DNA from: Lachnospiraceae bacterium
Lineage (GTDB): Bacteria; Bacillota; Clostridia; Lachnospirales; Lachnospiraceae
Reading direction: 5' to 3'
Assembly: GCA_017440045.1 (NCBI GenBank)
Contig: JAFSIA010000023.1
Location: forward strand, 62,001-126,000
DNA length: 64,000 nt
Part shown: positions 1 to 9,050 of the stretch, one piece after another
Layout: each line of letters starts with the position of its first letter
Numbering within the stretch: the first letter of the stretch is position 1
Notes under the pieces: model-generated
Seen by the model: the letters and a program-made list of their open reading frames with translations, nothing else
Told to the model about the DNA's origin: nothing
Databases searched by the model: none
Program-made: the position numbers and the translations under genes

Positions 1-140
1 AGAGAGCTAGACAGATTATCGCAGGCGAGGAGCCACTTGTTAAGGGTGTTAATATTAACAAGCCTTTATCAGTTGCTGTTGAAGAGCTTTATAGCGCAAA
101 GGTGAAAATCGTTGGTGACGAGGAAGAGACAGAAGAGTAA
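1..140 (+). CDS. rpoZ: RNA polymerase omega subunit, C-terminal part
   Basis: This is the last 45 codons of a gene that begins outside the window; the reading frame enters at base 3 and stops at TAA 138-140. The peptide runs from RARQIIAGEEPLVKG through NKPLSVAVEELYSAKVKI to an acidic tail DEEETEE. The AR-Q-I-x-x-G and KPLS-AVEEL-x-x-x-K-V elements are typical of the C-terminal half of the small omega subunit, which helps assemble and stabilise the beta-prime subunit. In many Clostridia rpoZ lies directly before rimO or other housekeeping genes, as here. Identification rests on the short visible tail plus gene order. Confidence 0.85.
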   Translation, partial: RARQIIAGEEPLVKGVNINKPLSVAVEELYSAKVKIVGDEEETEE

Positions 141-161
141 TCAGTTTTAGCGGAGTTATTT

Positions 162-1484
162 ATGAAGATAATGTTTGTATCACTGGGATGTGATAAAAAT
201 CTGACAGATACAGAAGAGATGCTTGGAATATTAGGAGCATCAGGTTATGAGTTTACAAATGATGAGTTAGAGGCAGATATAATTGTAATTAACTCATGTT
301 GTTTTATTAATGACGCAAAGGAGGAGAGTATTAATACAATCCTTGAAATGGCAGAATATAAAACAAACGGTAAGCTTAAGGCACTGATTGTTACAGGATG
401 TCTGGCAGAGAGATATAAGGATGAGATAATTAAGGAAATCCCTGAGGTGGATGCCATTGTTGGAACATCCTCATATGACAGTATTGCAGAAGTGATAAAG
501 AAAGTCCTTGCAGGTGAAAGTGTTCAGGAGTTTAAGGATTTAAACAGACTGCCTGAAATAACCACAAATAGATTGGTTACTACAGGCGGATATTATGCGC
601 ATTTGAAAATTGCTGAGGGCTGTGACAAACATTGTACCTACTGCATTATTCCTAAGATTAGAGGAAAATACAGAAGTGTTCCTATGGAAAATTTGGTGAA
701 ACAGGCTGAATATTTGGCATCCATAGGAGTGAAGGAGCTTATTTTAGTGGCTCAGGAGACAACAATATACGGAAAAGACCTATATGGAGAGAAGTCTTTA
801 CACATTTTGTTAAAAAAGCTTTCTGCTATTAGAGAGATAAAGATGATAAGGATAATGTATTGCTATCCTGAAGAAATATATGATGAACTCATCGATGTTA
901 TAGCGGAAGAGAAAAAGATATGTCATTATCTTGATATGCCTATACAGCATTGCTCTGATGGTATATTAAAGAGAATGGGAAGAAGAACATCTAAGGAAGA
1001 GCTTATAGCTACAGTTAATAAGCTTAGGGAAAGAATTCCAGATATTGTACTTAGAACAACGCTTATTGCCGGTTTTCCCGGTGAGACAGAAAAGGAGCAT
1101 GAAGAAATGCTTCAATTTGTTGATGAAATGGAGTTTGACAGATTAGGTGTATTTACATATTCCCCGGAGGAGGATACTCCTGCTGCAAATATGGATAATC
1201 AGATAGATGAGGAAGTGAAGGAAGCTTGGAGAGATGACATAATGGAGCTTCAGCAAGAGATTGCTTTCGAGAAATCTGAGAGTATGATAGGAAGAGAACT
1301 TCTAGTTATGGTAGAAGGAAAAATCGCAAACGAACCTGCATATATAGGGCGAACATATATGGATGCCCCAGGTATAGATGGAAATATTTTTATAAACACA
1401 GGCGAAGCATTTATGAGTGGTGACTTGGTTATGGTTAAAGTCATCGGAGCAAACGAATATGATTTGATTGGAGAAGTATTATGA
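162..1484 (+). CDS. rimO: Ribosomal protein S12 methylthiotransferase RimO
   Basis: A 440-residue radical-SAM methylthiotransferase that adds a methylthio group to an aspartate of ribosomal protein S12. Three N-terminal cysteines (SLGCDKN, NSCCFI, TGCLAERY) bind the auxiliary [4Fe-4S] cluster. The radical-SAM motif EGCDKHCTYCIIPKIRGKYRS supplies CxxxCxxC, and a TRAM-like domain closes the protein. Length and motifs separate it from MiaB, which is also present at the other end of this window (62462-63943). The ATG at 162 follows GGAG 8 bases upstream. The last four bases (ATGA) overlap the start of pgsA, which suggests translational coupling in one operon. Confidence 0.95.
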   Translation: MKIMFVSLGCDKNLTDTEEMLGILGASGYEFTNDELEADIIVINSCCFINDAKEESINTILEMAEYKTNGKLKALIVTGCLAERYKDEIIKEIPEVDAIVGTSSYDSIAEVIKKVLAGESVQEFKDLNRLPEITTNRLVTTGGYYAHLKIAEGCDKHCTYCIIPKIRGKYRSVPMENLVKQAEYLASIGVKELILVAQETTIYGKDLYGEKSLHILLKKLSAIREIKMIRIMYCYPEEIYDELIDVIAEEKKICHYLDMPIQHCSDGILKRMGRRTSKEELIATVNKLRERIPDIVLRTTLIAGFPGETEKEHEEMLQFVDEMEFDRLGVFTYSPEEDTPAANMDNQIDEEVKEAWRDDIMELQQEIAFEKSESMIGRELLVMVEGKIANEPAYIGRTYMDAPGIDGNIFINTGEAFMSGDLVMVKVIGANEYDLIGEVL

Positions 1485-2050
1485 ATTTAGCTAACAAACT
1501 TACAGTTTTAAGAGTATGTACAATTCCATTTTTTGTATTCTTTATGGAAACACAGTGTCTTGGCAAGTGGACTGCCCTGGTTTCAGCATTATTGTTTGTT
1601 GGTGCCAGCATAACAGATGCCTTAGACGGACATATTGCCAGAAAGTACAACCTTGTAACAAATTTTGGAAAATTTATGGATCCATTAGCAGACAAGCTTC
1701 TTGTCAGTGCAGCACTTATTTGTATGGTAGGAAGAATTCCGGCATGGATTGTTGTATGTATCATTAGTCGTGAGCTTATAATAAGTGGATTTAGAACAAT
1801 TGCAGCCGATAATGGTATTGTTATTGCGGCAAGCATTTGGGGAAAAGTAAAGACTGTTTGTCAGATGATAATGATTATTTGGCTCATTTTAGACCTTAAT
1901 TGGTTTGTAGAGGAATATATTATAGATATACCAATTTATGATATTTTAGGTAATGTTCTTATTGGCTTATCGCTCATACTTACAGTTGTATCTATGATTG
2001 ATTACATCGCTAAGAATAAAAATGTCCTTAAGGATAACAACAATAAATAA
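1481..2050 (+). CDS. pgsA: CDP-diacylglycerol-glycerol-3-phosphate 3-phosphatidyltransferase
   Basis: A 189-residue integral membrane enzyme that makes phosphatidylglycerophosphate, the first committed step to phosphatidylglycerol and cardiolipin. The CDP-alcohol phosphotransferase signature DGx2ARx8Gx3Dx3D is complete: DGHIAR near residue 48, then G, then D-P-L-A-D. Four to five hydrophobic segments follow, for example the stretch ending in ICMVGRIPAW and another around IIWLILDL. The start overlaps the rimO stop codon by four bases. The rimO-pgsA-cinA order is common in Clostridia. Confidence 0.94.
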   Translation: MNLANKLTVLRVCTIPFFVFFMETQCLGKWTALVSALLFVGASITDALDGHIARKYNLVTNFGKFMDPLADKLLVSAALICMVGRIPAWIVVCIISRELIISGFRTIAADNGIVIAASIWGKVKTVCQMIMIIWLILDLNWFVEEYIIDIPIYDILGNVLIGLSLILTVVSMIDYIAKNKNVLKDNNNK

Positions 2051-2064
2051 AGACAGGTGAATAT

Positions 2065-2541
2065 ATGGTAGAGATAAGTGAAAAGCTTGTTCAGTCGTTG
2101 GCTGAAATGGGATTGACCATATCAACAGCGGAGTCATGTACAGGTGGTATGCTTGCATCGGCAATTATTGATGTTGCAGGTGCATCAGAAGTTTTCAGTG
2201 AAGGATTTATTACATATTCAAATGAGGCGAAGATAAAATATCTTGATGTAAAAGCGGAGACTCTGGAGGAGTTTGGTGCTGTAAGCCAGCAGACTGTTTT
2301 GCAGATGGCGGCAGGCTGTGCGAAGCAGGCTGAAAGTGATGTGGCGGTTGTTACATCAGGTGTGGCAGGTCCGGGTGGTGGAACACAGGAAACACCAGTT
2401 GGGTTTGTGTATATTGCCTGTGCTTACAAGGATGTTGTGACTGCCAAGAGTTTCAAGTTTGATGGTGACAGATTTGAGATAAGACGACAGGCAACAGCAG
2501 AGGCTTTGAAAATGACTTTGGAATTGTTGGAGAACCAATAG
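2065..2541 (+). CDS. pncC: CinA C-terminal domain protein (nicotinamide-nucleotide amidase)
   Basis: A 158-residue stand-alone form of the CinA C-terminal domain. Family knowledge says this domain deamidates nicotinamide mononucleotide (PncC activity), recycling the by-product of NAD-dependent DNA ligase. Visible signatures are AESCTGGMLASAI near the N-terminus, EGFITYSNEAK, and VTSGVAGPGGGTQETPVG. The N-terminal MoCF-like domain of full CinA (about 400 residues) is absent, so the competence-linked name should be used with care. It sits between pgsA and recA, as full-length cinA does in many Firmicutes. A terminator follows. Confidence 0.9.
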   Translation: MVEISEKLVQSLAEMGLTISTAESCTGGMLASAIIDVAGASEVFSEGFITYSNEAKIKYLDVKAETLEEFGAVSQQTVLQMAAGCAKQAESDVAVVTSGVAGPGGGTQETPVGFVYIACAYKDVVTAKSFKFDGDRFEIRRQATAEALKMTLELLENQ

Positions 2542-2573
2542 AAGTTGACAATTATTAGATGAAATGATAAATT

Positions 2574-2602
2574 GGAAGTGGATTTATTCCACTTCTTTTT
2601 TG
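2574..2602 (+). terminator. Intrinsic terminator after pncC
   Basis: An 8-bp perfect stem (GAAGTGGA 2575-2582 with TCCACTTC 2588-2595, loop TTTAT) is followed by a run of T. It separates the rpoZ-rimO-pgsA-pncC transcript from the recA promoter. Confidence 0.8.
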
Positions 2603-2694
2603 TTTTTTATTGTAATAAATCAAAGTTTGAGTCCGTTTTAAAACCCTAAAAGTAGTGTATTTTAATAGTATCAAAAATAAAAAAAGGTTATGTT

Positions 2695-2708
2695 CGAAAA
2701 TTTGTTCG
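2695..2708. promoter_or_regulatory. Second, weaker LexA-like site upstream of recA
   Basis: CGAAAATTTGTTCG resembles the Gram-positive LexA consensus CGAACRNRYGTTYG with two mismatches. It lies about 20 bases before the recA -35 box. It might be a secondary LexA site or a chance AT-rich resemblance. Confidence 0.35.
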
Positions 2709-2727
2709 ATTTTTTTGATAAAATATA

Positions 2728-2756
2728 TTGACATATATTTTTATGTGTTGTATATT
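2728..2756 (+). promoter_or_regulatory. recA promoter
   Basis: TTGACA at 2728-2733 and TATATT at 2751-2756 are separated by exactly 17 bases, a near-consensus vegetative promoter. The expected start of transcription, about 2763, falls just before the LexA box. Confidence 0.85.
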
Positions 2757-2765
2757 ATAGACATC

Positions 2766-2779
2766 CGAACAAGTGTTTG
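2766..2779. promoter_or_regulatory. LexA (SOS) box at recA
   Basis: CGAACAAGTGTTTG matches every position of the Gram-positive LexA consensus CGAACRNRYGTTYG. It lies at the predicted transcription start, 18 bases before the recA ATG, where bound LexA would block transcription. This makes SOS control of recA very likely. Confidence 0.88.
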
Positions 2780-2797
2780 AACAGGAAGGAGATTTTT

Positions 2798-3823
2798 ATG
2801 GATAAGAATGATAAGTTGAAGGCTTTGGATATGGCGTTATCGCAGATTGAGAAGCAGCATGGTAAGGGTTCAGTTATGAAGCTTGGTGATTCAAGCAGTA
2901 ATATGAATATAGAGACAGTACCTACAGGTTCTATTAGTTTAGATATAGCATTGGGTCTTGGTGGAGTACCTAAGGGACGTATTGTTGAAATATATGGTCC
3001 TGAATCAAGTGGTAAGACTACAGTTGCATTACATATGGTTGCAGAGGTTCAGAAGCGTGGTGGTATTGCAGGTTTCATTGACGCTGAGCACGCTCTTGAT
3101 CCTGTTTATGCTAAGAATATTGGTGTAGACATTGATAATCTTTACATTTCTCAGCCTGATTTTGGAGAGCAGGCTCTTGAGATTACAGAGACAATGGTTA
3201 GAAGTGGTGCTATTGATATTGTTATTGTGGATTCAGTAGCAGCTATTGTTCCAAAGGCAGAAATTGACGGTGAGATGGGTGATTCTCATGTTGGTCTTCA
3301 GGCTAGACTTATGTCTCAGGCGCTTAGAAAGCTTACTGCAGTTATTAGTAAGTCAAATTGTATTGTTATTTTCATCAATCAGCTGAGAGAAAAGATTGGT
3401 ATTATGTTTGGTAATCCTGAGACTACTACAGGTGGTAGAGCTTTAAAGTTCTATTCTTCAGTTCGTATGGATGTTAGAAAGACTGACACATTAAAGAATG
3501 GTGGAGAGGTTATAGGAAGTCGTACTCGTATTAAGGTTGTTAAGAATAAGATTGCACCACCGTTTAAAGAGGCAGAGTTTGATATTATGTTTGGTGAAGG
3601 TATTTCAAAGGCAGGAGATTTGCTTGATTTGGCAGCAAACATTGATGTTATTAACAAGAGTGGTGCTTGGTATGCATACAAAGGCGAAAAGATTGGTCAG
3701 GGTAGAGAAAATGCTAAGACATTCTTAAAGCAGAATCCGGATATTATGTCAGAGGTTGAAGATGCTGTTAGAAAGTATTATAAGCTTGACGGCTCGGAGG
3801 CAGAAGAGGAGAGCGACGATTAA
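2798..3823 (+). CDS. recA: Recombinase RecA
   Basis: A 341-residue DNA-dependent ATPase that forms filaments on single-stranded DNA for homologous recombination and stimulates LexA self-cleavage. Walker A GPESSGKT is at residues 67-74, and the L2-region sequence [19 protein letters not shown] and the acidic C-terminal tail EAEEESDD are present. The start is set at ATG 2798 because AGGAAGGAG lies at 2783-2791. The upstream in-frame TTG at 2777 would fall inside the LexA box and before the ribosome binding site. recX follows three bases after the stop codon. Confidence 0.98.
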   Translation: MDKNDKLKALDMALSQIEKQHGKGSVMKLGDSSSNMNIETVPTGSISLDIALGLGGVPKGRIVEIYGPESSGKTTVALHMVAEVQKRGGIAGFIDAEHALDPVYAKNIGVDIDNLYISQPDFGEQALEITETMVRSGAIDIVIVDSVAAIVPKAEIDGEMGDSHVGLQARLMSQALRKLTAVISKSNCIVIFINQLREKIGIMFGNPETTTGGRALKFYSSVRMDVRKTDTLKNGGEVIGSRTRIKVVKNKIAPPFKEAEFDIMFGEGISKAGDLLDLAANIDVINKSGAWYAYKGEKIGQGRENAKTFLKQNPDIMSEVEDAVRKYYKLDGSEAEEESDD

Positions 3824-3826
3824 TTA

Positions 3827-4471
3827 ATGAGTGGATACAGAGTTGTAGCTGTATCACCTATCAATAAGAAAAAGTATAAGATTTTACTGGAGGGTGCAGA
3901 GGAGATTACGATTTCACTGTACCCTTCTGAATTAAGAAGATTTTGTATAAAAGAAGATAATCTTATATCCGATGGTGAATATAGCCAAATAGAAGAAATA
4001 TTATATAAAAGAGGAAAGGAAAGAGCGCTTTATTATCTTAAGGACTCTGATAGGACTAGCTTTCAGATGCGAAAAAAGTTGAGAGAAGGTTACTATCCGG
4101 AAAACATAATTGATAAAGTGTTAGATTTTCTTGAAAAGTACGGATATATTGATGATTTGAGCTATTCAGAACATTATATTTTCTATAACTACAAAAGAAA
4201 AAGTATTCTTCAAATAAAGAATGATTTAAGAGTTAAGGGAATATCAAAGGATATTATTGATGTAGCTTTTGAAAATCATTCATTTGATAGTAGTGATGAG
4301 TGTCAGTGTCAGCGGGATATTATTAGAAAATTTATAGAAAAAAAGATAAAATCTGACATGGATTTACAAAATAAAAATAAGATAGTGTCAGCTCTTGTCA
4401 GAAAAGGTTTTCTATATGATGATGTTTTGTCTGTATTTAGAGAGATAGAAAACACAAAATGTTGTATGTGA
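3827..4471 (+). CDS. recX: RecA regulator RecX
   Basis: A 214-residue RecX-family protein, which in known cases binds RecA filaments and limits or modulates recombination. Three-helix RecX repeats are visible in ALYYLKDSDRTSFQMRKKLREGYY, in VLDFLEKYGYIDDLSYSEHYI and in the Q-I-K-N-D-L-R-V-K-G-I segment. The gene starts three bases after recA, so the two share the SOS-controlled transcript. The sequence is divergent, but context and repeat pattern agree. Confidence 0.9.
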   Translation: MSGYRVVAVSPINKKKYKILLEGAEEITISLYPSELRRFCIKEDNLISDGEYSQIEEILYKRGKERALYYLKDSDRTSFQMRKKLREGYYPENIIDKVLDFLEKYGYIDDLSYSEHYIFYNYKRKSILQIKNDLRVKGISKDIIDVAFENHSFDSSDECQCQRDIIRKFIEKKIKSDMDLQNKNKIVSALVRKGFLYDDVLSVFREIENTKCCM

Positions 4472-4496
4472 ATTGGCAAAATATTGTGTACAACTC

Positions 4497-4525
4497 TTGA
4501 CATTGTCAGTAAAAAAGTATAAAAT
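4497..4525 (+). promoter_or_regulatory. Promoter for rny
   Basis: TTGACA 4497-4502 with TAAAAT 4520-4525, spacer 17, about 48 bases before the GTG start. The -10 region reads TATAAAAT, so an alternative register with a 15-base spacer is possible. Confidence 0.65.
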
Positions 4526-4572
4526 TTATATGTTGTATTTTTACAATTAGAATTAAATAAGGAGGTGCTCCT

Positions 4573-6117
4573 GTGGATCCAATATTAGTGAACGTTGTGG
4601 TAGGAGTTGTAGCCGCTGTTATTGCATGGGTTGTGGCTATTACATATCGCAAAAAGGTTGTTGAATCCAAGATAGGAGGCGCTGAATCTCAAGCTAGAGA
4701 AATCATAGATGAAGCTGTTAAAACTGCTGAAGCTACGAAGAAGGAAGCTCTTTTAGAGGTAAAGGAAGAGTCCATGAGGGCTAAGAATGAACTTGAAAAG
4801 GAATCTAAAGAGCGTAGAGCAGAGCTGCAGAAGTATGAAAAGAGAGTATTATCTAAGGAAGAGGCCGTAGACAAGAAATCAGAGATGCTGGAGAAGAAGG
4901 AAGGCGCTCTTGTTAAGAAGGAAGAACAACTTGCTAAGACTAAAGCAGAAGTTGAAAAACTTAATGAGCAAAGAACACAGGAACTGGAAAGAATCTCAGT
5001 ACTTACCTCCGAACAAGCAAAAGAAATTCTATTACAAACTGTTGAAGAAGAAGTTAAACATGATACTGCAAAATTAATTAAGGAGCTTGATGCTAAAGCA
5101 AAGGAAGAGGCTGGAAAGAAGGCTAAAGAATACATTGTTACAGCTATACAAAAATGTGCTGCTGACCATGTATCAGAGGCTACAATTTCAGTAGTACAGC
5201 TTCCAAATGATGAGATGAAGGGTAGAATCATTGGTAGAGAGGGTAGAAACATTCGTACTCTTGAAACAATGACTGGTGTAGATCTTATAATCGATGATAC
5301 TCCAGAGGCAGTTATCTTATCAAGCTTTGATCCAATCAGAAGAGAGGTTGCTAGAATATCTCTTGAGAAGCTCATTGTAGATGGAAGAATTCATCCAGCT
5401 AGAATTGAGGAAATGGTTGAGAAAGCTCAAAAAGAAGTTGAAGCGATGATGCGCGAGGAAGGTGAATCAGCTACATTAGAGGTAGGTGTTCATGGCATCC
5501 ATCCAGAACTTGTTAAGTTACTTGGTAAGATGAAGTTTAGAACAAGCTATGGTCAGAATGCATTAAAGCATTCAATTGAGGTAGCTCACTTGTCAGGTTT
5601 ATTAGCTGGTGAGATTGGTGTGGATGTAAGACAGGCAAAGCGTGCAGGTTTATTACACGATATTGGTAAGTCTGTTGACCATGAAATGGAAGGTTCACAT
5701 ATCCAGATTGGTGTTGATCTTTGTAGAAAATATAAAGAATCTCCACTTATTATTAATGCAGTTGAGGCACATCATGGTGATGTTGAGCCAGAGTCAATCA
5801 TAGCTTGTATTGTACAAGCTGCTGATGCGATTTCTGCAGCTAGACCAGGTGCCAGAAGAGAAACTTTAGAAACATATACCAACAGGTTAAAACAATTAGA
5901 AGATATCACAAACTCTTACAAGGGTGTTGAGAAGTCTTTTGCTATTCAAGCAGGTAGAGAGGTTCGTATTATGGTTGTACCAGATCAGATTAATGATGCT
6001 GATATGGTATTACTTGTCAGAGATATTTCAAAGCAGATTGAAGATGAACTTGAGTATCCAGGCCAGATAAAGGTAAATGTAATTCGTGAAAGTAGAGTTA
6101 TAGATTACGCAAAGTAA
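4573..6117 (+). CDS. rny: Ribonuclease Y
   Basis: A 514-residue membrane-anchored endoribonuclease that starts bulk mRNA decay in Firmicutes. Order of parts: one N-terminal membrane helix (residues about 5-24), a long charged coiled coil (about 35-200), a KH RNA-binding domain with [15 protein letters not shown], and an HD domain with [12 protein letters not shown]. It ends in the usual [12 protein letters not shown]. The start is GTG 4573, preceded by AAGGAGGTG. Length equals that of typical RNase Y (about 520). It stands alone between its own promoter and terminator. Confidence 0.97.
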   Translation: MDPILVNVVVGVVAAVIAWVVAITYRKKVVESKIGGAESQAREIIDEAVKTAEATKKEALLEVKEESMRAKNELEKESKERRAELQKYEKRVLSKEEAVDKKSEMLEKKEGALVKKEEQLAKTKAEVEKLNEQRTQELERISVLTSEQAKEILLQTVEEEVKHDTAKLIKELDAKAKEEAGKKAKEYIVTAIQKCAADHVSEATISVVQLPNDEMKGRIIGREGRNIRTLETMTGVDLIIDDTPEAVILSSFDPIRREVARISLEKLIVDGRIHPARIEEMVEKAQKEVEAMMREEGESATLEVGVHGIHPELVKLLGKMKFRTSYGQNALKHSIEVAHLSGLLAGEIGVDVRQAKRAGLLHDIGKSVDHEMEGSHIQIGVDLCRKYKESPLIINAVEAHHGDVEPESIIACIVQAADAISAARPGARRETLETYTNRLKQLEDITNSYKGVEKSFAIQAGREVRIMVVPDQINDADMVLLVRDISKQIEDELEYPGQIKVNVIRESRVIDYAK

Positions 6118-6148
6118 TTGATACGATATATTCCAGTTAAGTTTTTAA

Positions 6149-6175
6149 GCGGTCAGGCAATGCCTGACCGTTTTT
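6149..6175 (+). terminator. Intrinsic terminator after rny
   Basis: A 9-bp GC-rich perfect stem (CGGTCAGGC 6150-6158 with GCCTGACCG 6162-6170, loop AAT) runs directly into TTTTT. Confidence 0.92.
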
Positions 6176-6211
6176 AGCATTATTATATATGCTAAAAAAA
6201 TAAAAAATAAA

Positions 6212-6240
6212 TAGACTTTATTATTTTATTGTAATATAAT
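6212..6240 (+). promoter_or_regulatory. Promoter for the aminotransferase gene
   Basis: TAGACT 6212-6217 and TATAAT 6235-6240 with a 17-base spacer. The -10 is perfect and the -35 agrees at four of six positions. Confidence 0.6.
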
Positions 6241-6308
6241 ATATCAGGCTTTAATAAATATATGTTATTTATCTAGGCTAATACATAGAAATTAAGGTGG
6301 TACGAATT

Positions 6309-7508
6309 ATGGCATTAACATTATCTAAGAAAGCGATGGCGGTAAAGCCTTCATCAACATTAGCTATTACAGCTAAGGCTAAGGAGCTTAAAGCTCAGGG
6401 TATTGATGTGGTTGGATTCGGAGCAGGTGAGCCTGACTTCAATACACCAGAGAATATTTGTAATGCGGCTATTGAGGCAATTAATAGTGGCTTTACAAAG
6501 TATACTCCAGCTGCTGGTATCGTAGAGCTTAAGGAGGCTATTTCTAAAAAGTTTAAGAATTTCAATGGCCTTGATTATAAGCCTTCACAGATTGTTATAA
6601 GCAATGGTGGTAAGCATTCATTAACAAATGTATTTTCTGTAATTTTAAATCCAGAGGACGAGGTTATTATTCCTGCACCTTACTGGTTGAGCTATCCTGA
6701 AATTGTTAAGCTTGCTGGTGGTGTTCCTGTATTTGTAAGGGGCGAGAAGTCAACTGGATATAAAGTTGATGTGGCTATGCTTGAGTCTGTTACTACAAGC
6801 AAGACAAAGGCATTAGTACTTAATACACCTAGCAATCCTACTGGTATGATTTATACAGAGGATGAGCTTAGAGCTATTGCTGATTATGCTGTAAAGAATG
6901 ATATTTATGTTGTTGCTGACGAAATGTATGAGTACCTTGTATATAATGGAAAGAAGCATGTAAGTATTGCTTCATTTAATGAAGAGATTTATAAGAGAAC
7001 AATCACTGTAAGTGGTCTTGCAAAGAGCTATGCTATGACAGGATGGAGAATCGGATACACAGGATCTTCAGAGGAAATTGCAAAGCTTATGAGCAGTGTT
7101 CAGAGCCACCAGACATCAAATCCTAACTCTATCGCACAGAAGGCTGCTGTTGAGGCTCTTAACGGTGATCAGTCAACAGTAAAAATGATGCTTGGCGAGT
7201 TTGATAAGAGAAGAAAATATATGTATGATAGATTTGCAAAGATGCCATATGTTTCAACTCTTGAGCCAGAAGGTGCATTTTACGTATTTGTAGATGTGAC
7301 AGAGGCATGTAAGAAGTCATATAAGGGTAAGCAGATTGAGACAGCTGCTGAGTTTGCAAGAATTCTTATTGATGATTACAATGTGGCAGTAGTACCTTGT
7401 GCGGATTTTGGTTTTGAGGATCATATTCGTCTTTCATATGCTATTTCTGTAGAGCAGATTGATAAGGGTGTTACAAGAATTGAACAGTTCCTTAGTGAAT
7501 TAAAGTAA
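6309..7508 (+). CDS. Pyridoxal-phosphate aminotransferase, aspartate aminotransferase type
   Basis: A 399-residue fold-type I class I aminotransferase of the AspC/AspB (1-beta) group. It would transfer the amino group between aspartate, or another amino acid, and 2-oxoglutarate. Seen: GAGEPDFNTPENI near the start, TPSNPTGMIY, VVADEMYEYLVY, and the PLP-binding lysine motif VSGLAKSYAMTGWRIGY. The C-terminal RLSYA contains the arginine that binds the substrate carboxylate. The start is ATG 6309 with AAGGTGG at 6294-6300; the upstream GTG at 6297 overlaps this site. Exact substrate preference cannot be told from sequence. Confidence 0.92.
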   Translation: MALTLSKKAMAVKPSSTLAITAKAKELKAQGIDVVGFGAGEPDFNTPENICNAAIEAINSGFTKYTPAAGIVELKEAISKKFKNFNGLDYKPSQIVISNGGKHSLTNVFSVILNPEDEVIIPAPYWLSYPEIVKLAGGVPVFVRGEKSTGYKVDVAMLESVTTSKTKALVLNTPSNPTGMIYTEDELRAIADYAVKNDIYVVADEMYEYLVYNGKKHVSIASFNEEIYKRTITVSGLAKSYAMTGWRIGYTGSSEEIAKLMSSVQSHQTSNPNSIAQKAAVEALNGDQSTVKMMLGEFDKRRKYMYDRFAKMPYVSTLEPEGAFYVFVDVTEACKKSYKGKQIETAAEFARILIDDYNVAVVPCADFGFEDHIRLSYAISVEQIDKGVTRIEQFLSELK

Positions 7509-7528
7509 AATATGTATTTTTTAATTAG

Positions 7529-7556
7529 TTACAATTTGTAATAATTATGTTAGAAT
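7529..7556 (+). promoter_or_regulatory. Possible promoter for proC
   Basis: TTACAA 7529-7534 and TAGAAT 7551-7556, spacer 16. If used, the transcript would begin with the hairpin at 7560-7583. Confidence 0.4.
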
Positions 7557-7559
7557 AGA

Positions 7560-7587
7560 GTCGAGCAGTGAAAGCTGCTCGACTTTT
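7560..7587 (+). terminator. Hairpin between the aminotransferase gene and proC
   Basis: GTCGAGCAG (7560-7568) pairs perfectly with CTGCTCGAC (7575-7583), followed by only four T. It is probably the terminator of the aminotransferase transcript. It could also be a 5-prime stabilising hairpin of the proC mRNA, because a possible promoter lies directly upstream. Confidence 0.65.
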
Positions 7588-7611
7588 GACAAATTACTGG
7601 GAGGATATAAA

Positions 7612-8415
7612 ATGGCAAAGATAGGTTTTATCGGAATGGGAAATATGGGCTATGCTATGCTAAAGGGAGCTCTTAATGTATTCCCAAAGGAAGAATTGGT
7701 ATTTACAGATGTTAATTCAGATCGCGTAAAGACTGTAGCAGAAGAAACAGGTGTTTCGTATGTAGAAACAAACGCAGAGCTGGCAAATAGTGCAAAGTTC
7801 ATTGTCTTAGCTATAAAGCCACAGTTTTATGCGACAGTTATTAAAAATATTGAGAATATAGTAAAGAAGGATAATGTTGTAATATCTATAGCACCGGGTA
7901 TAAGTGTTGATTCATTGAAGGATGCACTTGGATTTGATGCAAGAATAGTTAGAGCTATGCCAAATACACCTGCGCTTTTAGGTGAAGGTATGACAGGTGT
8001 TTGCTACGACCAGACTATCTTAAACTTTGAAGAGAAGGATGTTATTGCAAAGATTTTTTCTTCTTTTGGAAAGTACAAGCTTGTTGATGAGCGTCTTATG
8101 AGTGCGGTTACATGTGTAAGTGGCAGTTCGCCAGCATATGTATATATGTTTATTGAGGCTCTTGCTGATAGCGCAGTTAAGTATGGTATGCCTCGTGAGG
8201 CTGCATATGAGATGGCTGCACAGACAGTTGTAGGTGCGGCAAAGATGGTATTAGAGACAAAAGAGCATCCAGGAAAGCTTAAGGATCAGGTATGCTCACC
8301 AGGTGGTACAACAATTGCGGCTGTTGCTGCACTTGAGGAATATGGTTTTAGAAATAGTATCATAAAAGCAACTGATGCTTGTTTTTCGGTAGCAGAAGGC
8401 TTTAAGAAGAAATAA
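7612..8415 (+). CDS. proC: Pyrroline-5-carboxylate reductase
   Basis: A 267-residue NADPH-dependent reductase for the last step of proline synthesis. The N-terminal nucleotide-binding motif is IGFIGMGNMGYAM. The family signature is clear in VRAMPNTPALLGEGMTG, SGSSPAYVYMFIEALAD and CSPGGTTIAAVAALEE. GGGAGG precedes ATG 7612. The other two proline genes, proB and proA, are in this window at 58304 and 61215, but in a separate operon. Confidence 0.96.
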   Translation: MAKIGFIGMGNMGYAMLKGALNVFPKEELVFTDVNSDRVKTVAEETGVSYVETNAELANSAKFIVLAIKPQFYATVIKNIENIVKKDNVVISIAPGISVDSLKDALGFDARIVRAMPNTPALLGEGMTGVCYDQTILNFEEKDVIAKIFSSFGKYKLVDERLMSAVTCVSGSSPAYVYMFIEALADSAVKYGMPREAAYEMAAQTVVGAAKMVLETKEHPGKLKDQVCSPGGTTIAAVAALEEYGFRNSIIKATDACFSVAEGFKKK

Positions 8416-8430
8416 GCCTAAGGAGGAAAT

Positions 8431-8967
8431 ATGGAACCACTAAAAAGACTTAGCAGAGAATTAATGTACAAAGGCGCCATTATTGATTTGTATAAGGATA
8501 CAGTTCAGGGTCCTGATGGGAATGTACAGGCATATGATTTTATAGGTCACAAAGGTGCGGCTGCTGTCTTACCTGTAAAAGATGATGGTAAGATTGTTAT
8601 GGTGCGACAGTATCGTAATGCACTTGACAGATTTACTATTGAATTGCCGGCAGGTGGTCTTAATAGCGTAGATGAGCCTGGAATTGTTTGTGCAGCCAGA
8701 GAGCTTGAAGAGGAAACAGGATATAAATCTGACAATTTAGAACATCTTATAACAGTTAGAACAACAATAGCCTTTTGTAACGAAAAAATTGATATTTACA
8801 TAGCAAGAGACCTTGTGAAATCTCAGCAGCATCTAGATGAAGGCGAGTATGTTGATGTGTGTGAGTATACTATAGAGGAACTTGTTGATATGGTATATAA
8901 ATCTGTTATTGAAGATAGCAAAACAGTTTCAGCCATTATGACCTATTATAGTAAGTTTTGCAAATAA
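8431..8967 (+). CDS. nudF: Nudix hydrolase, ADP-ribose pyrophosphatase type
   Basis: A 178-residue Nudix protein that probably hydrolyses ADP-ribose to AMP and ribose 5-phosphate. The Nudix box Gx5Ex7REUxEExGU is complete in the stretch from GLNSVDE to RELEEETGY (residues about 71-93). The preceding MVRQYRNALDRFTIELPAG is typical of the ADP-ribose pyrophosphatase subgroup. AAGGAGGAAAT precedes ATG 8431, 15 bases after the proC stop. The neighbour spoIIM matches the nudF-spoIIM-xerD order known from Bacillus. Confidence 0.88.
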   Translation: MEPLKRLSRELMYKGAIIDLYKDTVQGPDGNVQAYDFIGHKGAAAVLPVKDDGKIVMVRQYRNALDRFTIELPAGGLNSVDEPGIVCAARELEEETGYKSDNLEHLITVRTTIAFCNEKIDIYIARDLVKSQQHLDEGEYVDVCEYTIEELVDMVYKSVIEDSKTVSAIMTYYSKFCK

Positions 8968-8971
8968 TTAA

Positions 8972-8999
8972 TCATATATTTGTCCATAAATCATATATT
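8972..8999 (+). promoter_or_regulatory. Possible sigma-E-like promoter for spoIIM
   Basis: TCATATA (8972-8978) and CATATATT (8992-8999), spacer 13, resemble the Bacillus sigma-E pattern KMATATT-N14-CATACAHT. The resemblance rests partly on an AT-rich direct repeat (ATCATATATT at 8971-8980 and 8990-8999), so it may be chance. Confidence 0.3.
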
Positions 9000-9050
9000 A
9001 AAAAAGCTGAACAAATATCAGACTTTGTTAATGTATGGGAGAAGTGATAT

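Noticed and set aside
2777..2797. TTG at 2777 as the recA start
   Set aside because: It falls inside the LexA box and upstream of the ribosome binding site; the next ATG fits the known RecA N-terminus.
4689..5375. A 228-codon open frame on the minus strand opposite rny
   Set aside because: It is the antisense shadow of the coiled-coil coding region of RNase Y: Ser/Leu-rich with no domain, and rny itself is certain.
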